Source: Callorhinus ursinus
Taxonomy: Eukaryota; Chordata; Mammalia; Carnivora; Otariidae
Direction: 5' to 3'
Length of the DNA stretch: 64,000 nucleotides
NCBI RefSeq assembly: GCF_003265705.1
Contig: NW_020313230.1
Span: 62,472-126,471, forward strand
A program made the translations under genes and the position numbers. This document shows, one piece after another, positions 59,466 to 64,000 of this stretch (the stretch's first letter is position 1; each line of letters opens with the position of its first letter). The notes beneath the pieces are model-generated. The model made no database searches. It was not told where the DNA came from and worked only from the letters and a program-made list of their open reading frames with translations.

Positions 59466-59910
59466 GAAAGGCATAGTGGGCAATGCAGGAAATTCATGGG
59501 GTGTGGAAGCAATGTTCCCACATTGTGAGAAAACTCAAGGATGTTTTCTAGAGGAGAATGTGAGAGCCAGAATTTCCAGAAAGAGATGTTGTGAAGCACA
59601 AGCATCAAAAATAAAAACCATGAGTGCTAAAAGAGCAGTGTGCACTAGGGCACTGAGTTCAGGCTGAGCTTGGTGACTTCAAGAACAAGAAATACTGCAG
59701 AATGCCTGGAAGATGATGGGTGAGGGTGGAGGTTGGGGCATGAAATCAAAGAGGTATGCAGGGGTCAATCCTTATAGGACTACGATCCCATTGAAGAGTT
59801 TGGATTTTATTCTGGATGCAATGGAGAAAAATTGAAGGGTCTCAAGAGAAAGGCATGATGAGACTTATACTTTCCAAAGATTATTCTGAGAATGAAGAAT
59901 AAGTTGGATG
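59466..59910 (+). repeat. Probable ancient mammal-wide repeat
   Basis: The run 'gaagagtttggattttattc...gcaatggagaaaaattgaag...catgatgagactta' strongly resembles a dispersed repeat found throughout mammalian genomes. I cannot name the family with confidence. Confidence 0.4.
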
Positions 59911-61294
59911 TGTAACCATTGTAAATAGCCAAACTAAAATAAGCATTTCAGCTATATATTTGTACATGTGCTTTATATAACCATGAAGGAATGAAACATG
60001 TGCACTTATAACCCATTTCTTTTGTTTAGAGCCTCCAACTAACCTTCTGCCAAGTCTTAGAGGCAATCACCAAAGAATTCTATGATTGTAGCTCTATGAG
60101 CTCTAAAATAAGATGTTAGCTCCTTTGAGACAGATTCTCAGTCCCTTGTGAGACAGAGGTAAATCTCAGAGAAAAATGCTCTGATATGCTGTGTGCTTAC
60201 TGTTTTCTTTCCACATCTTGGTTTACTTTCTTGAGCTTCTTTTGGTTGTTTCTCAGGCAACTAGATGGAAACACAAAGAAAAGAGACTCTTATTTTCCTT
60301 CAAGTATTTTCACCCCCTTTTCTTGCTTTCCTTACCATTAAGACAAAGCCTGCTTTTTCTTTTTGCCAAACTTCTCTGTCATTGAAACTGGCAGGCAGTC
60401 ACAAGATCCTAACAGCAGGAAGGTGTGGCTTCTCCAGTGAGCCCAGAGGAGACCAGCAGTTCCCGTGATTCCATCCCCATGGAATAGTTGCACCACTAAC
60501 TTTGGCCCCATGAGCCAGAGCAAGATTCTCCAAATCCTGCTGGGGTTTGGCCCTCCATGCACACATAGAACACTATCATCCACACCTACATTCAGAGAAG
60601 TTTGTTGTGCATATTACTCTTGGTATTTTCCCAACAATTATCATCTTCCTTATAAGAATCAAGCAAGCACTGAGTGATGGAATTGAGGTTAGAGAAACCA
60701 GAGGCTTTCATGGTTACACAATAGTGAGATACAGACCCAAACCCATGACAGAGTTAAGCAAATTTGTCACTACACTGGTTATCCAAACAGTATTTCTTTG
60801 AATGGTCTTTTTCTTCTGTTATCACATCCCAACACTTGTCTATTCTCCTGCTTCAGTGTAAGACTGCATGCAAAATATACCAGACTATGAGCCCTCCTCT
60901 TGCTTACTGTCAATATTTGGAAAAGACATTTCCTCAGGATTGGTGTTTAAAAGTTCAAGAACACGGTTATATATAGACATGCTGGGCCAGTAAGCAAAGA
61001 ATAGAAGTTGTTAAATACAAAGTAAGTCAAATTTGAGGAAGAAGGGCCCTTTTTGGAGATGAGTTCAGATGTAGAGATTTCTGGATAATATTCACAAATG
61101 ATTAAATTTGGATGTAATGATTGTAAATCAGGCAAAATTTAATTTCAGTGTCCCATGTGTTTTCTTCTGTTTCCCTAGAGTCCAGTTTTCTCAAAATTCC
61201 ATGTTTCTAAACTGGTCAATGAAAAAAGAATCTGATAAAATAATTCTCTTTGATGTTAGTGATTCACTGACTTTCTCTTCTAAGGGATGTTTGT
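59911..61294. other. Low-repeat sequence, no exon supported
   Basis: I searched for the missing 5' GCSAML exon(s) (an MGN-type start or a Lys-rich second exon on the minus strand) and found nothing convincing. A minus-strand segment near 60330-60390 has a CTGCCAG acceptor and a GTAAGG donor around a Lys-rich stretch, but its frame does not fit. Confidence 0.5.
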
Positions 61295-64000
61295 ATTTTA
61301 TATTATTTTATTTTTTATTATGTTATGTTAATCACCATAACTTACATCATTAGTTTTTTATTGTTATGTTAATCACCATATATTACATCATTTGTTTTAG
61401 TGTAGTGTTCCATGATTCATTGTTTGTTCATAACACACAGTGCTCCGTGCAGAATGTGCCCTCTTTAATACCCATCACCAGGCTAACCCATCCCCCTACC
61501 CTCCTCCCCTCTAGAACCCTCAGTTTGTTTTTCAGAGTCCATCATCTCTCATGGTTCGTCTCCCCCTCTGACTTACTCCCCTTCATTCTTCCTCTCCTGC
61601 TATCTTCTACTTTTTCTTTTTTCTTAAAATATGTTGCGTTATTTGTTTCAGAAGTACAGATCTGTGATTCAACAGTCTTGCACAATTCACAGCGCTCACC
61701 GTAGCACATACACTCCCCAATGTCTATCACCCAGCCACCCCATCCCTCCCACCCCCGACCGCTCCAGCAACCCTCAGTTTGTTCCTGAGATTAAGAATTT
61801 CTCATATCAGTGAGGTCATATGATACATGTCTTTCTCTGATTGACTTATTTCACTCAGCATAACACCCTCCAGTTCCATCCATGTCAATGCAAATGGCAA
61901 GATCTCATTCCTTTTGATGGCTGCATAATATTCCATTGTGTATATATACCATTTTTCTTTATCCATTCATCTGTCGAGGACATCTTGGCTCTTTCCACAG
62001 TTTGGCTATTGTGGACATTGCTGCTATAAACATTGGGGTGCACGTACCCCTTCGGGTCCCTACATTTGTATCTTTGGGATAAATACCCAGTAGTGCAATT
62101 GCTGGATCGAATGGTAGCTCTAATTTCAACTGTTTGAGGAACCTCCATACTGTTTTCCAGAGGGGCTGCACCAGCTTGCATTCCCACCAACAGTGTAGGA
62201 GGGTTCCCCTTTCTCCACATCCCCGCCAACATCTGTTGTTCCCTGACTTGTTAATTTTAGCCATTCTGACGGGTGTGAGGTGGTATCTCATTGAGGTTTT
62301 GATTTGGATTTCCCCGATGCCGAGCGATGTTGAGCACTTTTTCATGTGCCTGTTGACCATTTGGATGTCTTCTTTGCAGAAATGTCTGTTCATGTCTTCT
62401 GCCCATTTCTTGATTGGATTATTTGTTCTTTGGGTGTTGAGTTTGATAAGTTCTTTATAGATTTTGGATACTAGCCCTTTATCTGATATGTCATTTGCAA
62501 ATATTTTCTCCCATTCTGTCGGTTGTCTTTTGGTTTTGTGAACTGTTTCTTCTACTGTGCAAAAGATTTTTATCTTGATGAAATCCCAATAGTCCATTTT
62601 TGCCCTGGCTTCCCGTGCCTTTGGTGATGTTTCTAGGAAGAATTTGCTGCGGCTGAGGTCGAAGAGGTTGCTACCTGTGTTCTCCTTTAGGATTTTGATG
62701 GACTCCTGTCTCACGTTTAGGTCTTTCAACCATTTGGAGTCTATTTTTGTGTGTGGTGTAAGGAAATGGCCCAGTTTCATTCTTCTGCAGGTGGCTGTCC
62801 AATTTTCCCAACACCATTTGTTGAAGAGACTGTCTTTTCTCCATTGGACATTCTTTCCTGTTTGTCAAAGATAAGTTGACCATAGAGTTGAGGGTCATTT
62901 CTGGGCTCTCGATTCTGTTCCATTGATCTATGTGTCTGTTTTTGTGCCAGTACCATACTGTCTTGGTGATGACAGCTTTGTAATAGAGCTGGAAGTCCGG
63001 AATTGTGATGCCGCCAGCTTTGCTTTTCTTTTTCAGTATTCCTCTGACTATTCGGGGTCTCTTCTGGTTCCATACAAATTTTAAGATTATTTGTTCCATT
63101 TCTTTGAAAAAAGTGGATGGAATTTTGATGGGGATTGCATTGAATGTGTAGATTGCTCTAGGTAGCATTGACATCTTCACAATGTTGGTTCTCCCAATCC
63201 ATGAGCATGGAACGTTTTTCCATTTCTTTGTGTCTTCTTCAATTTCTTTCCTGAATATTTTATAGTTTTCTGAGTACAGATCCTTTGCCTCTTTGGTTAA
63301 ATTTATTCCTAGGTATCTTATGGTTTTGGGTGCAATTGTGAATGGGATCGACTCCTTGATTTGTCTCTCTTCTGTCTTGTTGGTGTATAGGAATGCCACT
63401 GATTTCTGTGCATTGATTTTATAGCCTGCTACTTGACTGAATTCCTGTATGAGTTCCAGAAGTTTTGGGGTGGAGTCTTTTGGGTTTTCCACCTACAGTA
63501 TCATATCATCTGCAAAGAGTGAGAGTTTGACTTCCTCTTTGCCGATTTGGATGCCTTTGATTTCTTTTTGTTGTCTGTTTGCTGTGGCTAGGACTTCTAA
63601 TACTATGTTGAATAGCAGTGGTGAGAGTGGACATCCCTGCCGCGTTCCTGACCTTAGGGGAAAAGCTCTCAGCCTTTCCCCATTGAGAATGATACTCGCT
63701 GTAGGTTTTTCGTAGATGGCTTTTATGATATTGAGGTATGTACCCTCTATCCCTATACTCTGAAGAGTTTTGATCAAGAAAGGATGTTGTACTTTGTCAA
63801 ATGCTTTTTCTGCATCTATTGAGAGGATCATATGATTCTTGTTCTTTCTTTTGTTAATGTATTGTATCACGTTGATTGACTTGCGGATGTTGAACCAGCC
63901 TTGCAGCCCAGGGATAAATCCCACTTGGTCGTGGTGAATAATCCTTTTAATGTACTGTTGCATCCTATTGGCTAGTATTTTGGTGAGAATTTTTGCATTC
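61295..64000 (-). mobile_element. Young L1, minus strand, 3' part; continues past the window
   Basis: Reversed 3' end at about 61300-61400 (the terminal block is partly duplicated: 'tgttatgttaatcaccata' at 61321 and 61363), C-rich reversed G-tracts at about 61490-61510 and 61735-61760, the ORF2 end near 61800, then ORF2 up to the reverse transcriptase at the window edge. Protein similarity to copy B is about 95% by eye, so this is the same young subfamily. Confidence 0.94.
61800..64000 (-). pseudogene. L1 ORF2 C-terminal two-thirds, frameshifted
   Basis: Three overlapping open stretches represent one ORF2 broken by small indels: the reverse transcriptase at 63493-63963 ([33 protein letters not shown] at about 63495-63515), the connecting region at 62671-63492, and the C-terminal Cys/Trp region at 61959-62780 ([19 protein letters not shown]). 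Breaks are a TAG directly after the FADDM-IL block, shifts near 62830 and 62990, and another near 61975. The start lies outside the window. This copy retains CAA where copy B has the nonsense codon. Confidence 0.9.

Noticed and set aside
60330..60395. Possible GCSAML upstream exon (acceptor CTGCCAG, Lys-rich stretch, donor GTAAGG)
   Set aside because: In the Lys-rich frame a stop precedes the donor. The other frames do not resemble the GCSAML N-terminus, and the phase needed by exon 51969 is not met convincingly.

Overview
This is a mammalian nuclear window, almost certainly from a carnivoran. The clearest lineage marker is the CanSINE (SINEC), a tRNA-Lys-derived SINE of about 190 bp. It has a 'gcgcctgggtggctcag'-type head, a CT-rich body and an (AAATA)n-AATCTTT tail. 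At least 17 copies are present in both orientations, several with clean target-site duplications. The second marker is carnivore-type L1, which fills well over half of the window, from very old L1M pieces to young copies that align at about 95% protein identity by eye.

Only two host protein genes can be supported, both on the minus strand. An intact single-exon family 2 olfactory receptor (308 codons) lies at 24754-25680. Three 3' exons of GCSAML lie at 51920-51969, 32971-32999 and 31810-32052, joined by two introns with GT/AG ends and continuous reading phase. GCSAML next to family 2 olfactory receptors matches the human 1q44 cluster, so the window probably covers the orthologous receptor/GCSAML block. 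The 5' exon(s) of GCSAML were not found and probably lie beyond 64000.

Layout: 1-2750 holds L1 fragments in mixed orientation. 2755-10130 is a near-full-length old minus-strand L1 with nested SINEs and a tandemly repeated 5'UTR. 10131-15298 is head-to-head old L1M sequence with later insertions. 15300-21312 is a decayed plus-strand L1 carrying a templated 138-bp insertion. 21313-26944 is low-repeat sequence around the receptor gene. 26945-31080 is a minus-strand L1 with an internal deletion. 31081-33590 holds the 3' end of GCSAML. 33590-51620 is the roughly 19-kb GCSAML intron, with two closely related young plus-strand L1s (33787-37690 truncated, 41524-48533 full length) and other L1 pieces. 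51636-61290 holds GCSAML exon 2 and upstream sequence, an MLT1 LTR, an inverted duplicated segment, and a 100-N assembly gap in a TTTC microsatellite. 61295-64000 is the 3' part of a young minus-strand L1 running off the window.

No L1 copy has intact ORF1 and ORF2; all carry frameshifts, stops or truncations. I see no novel gene system. The most interesting items are structural: the inverted duplication that shares an L1 insertion, the templated insertion with a 20-bp flanking duplication, the tandem monomers in old L1 5'UTRs, and young L1 promoters placed antisense inside GCSAML. By-eye boundaries of repeats are good to roughly 10-30 bp unless a target-site duplication fixes them.
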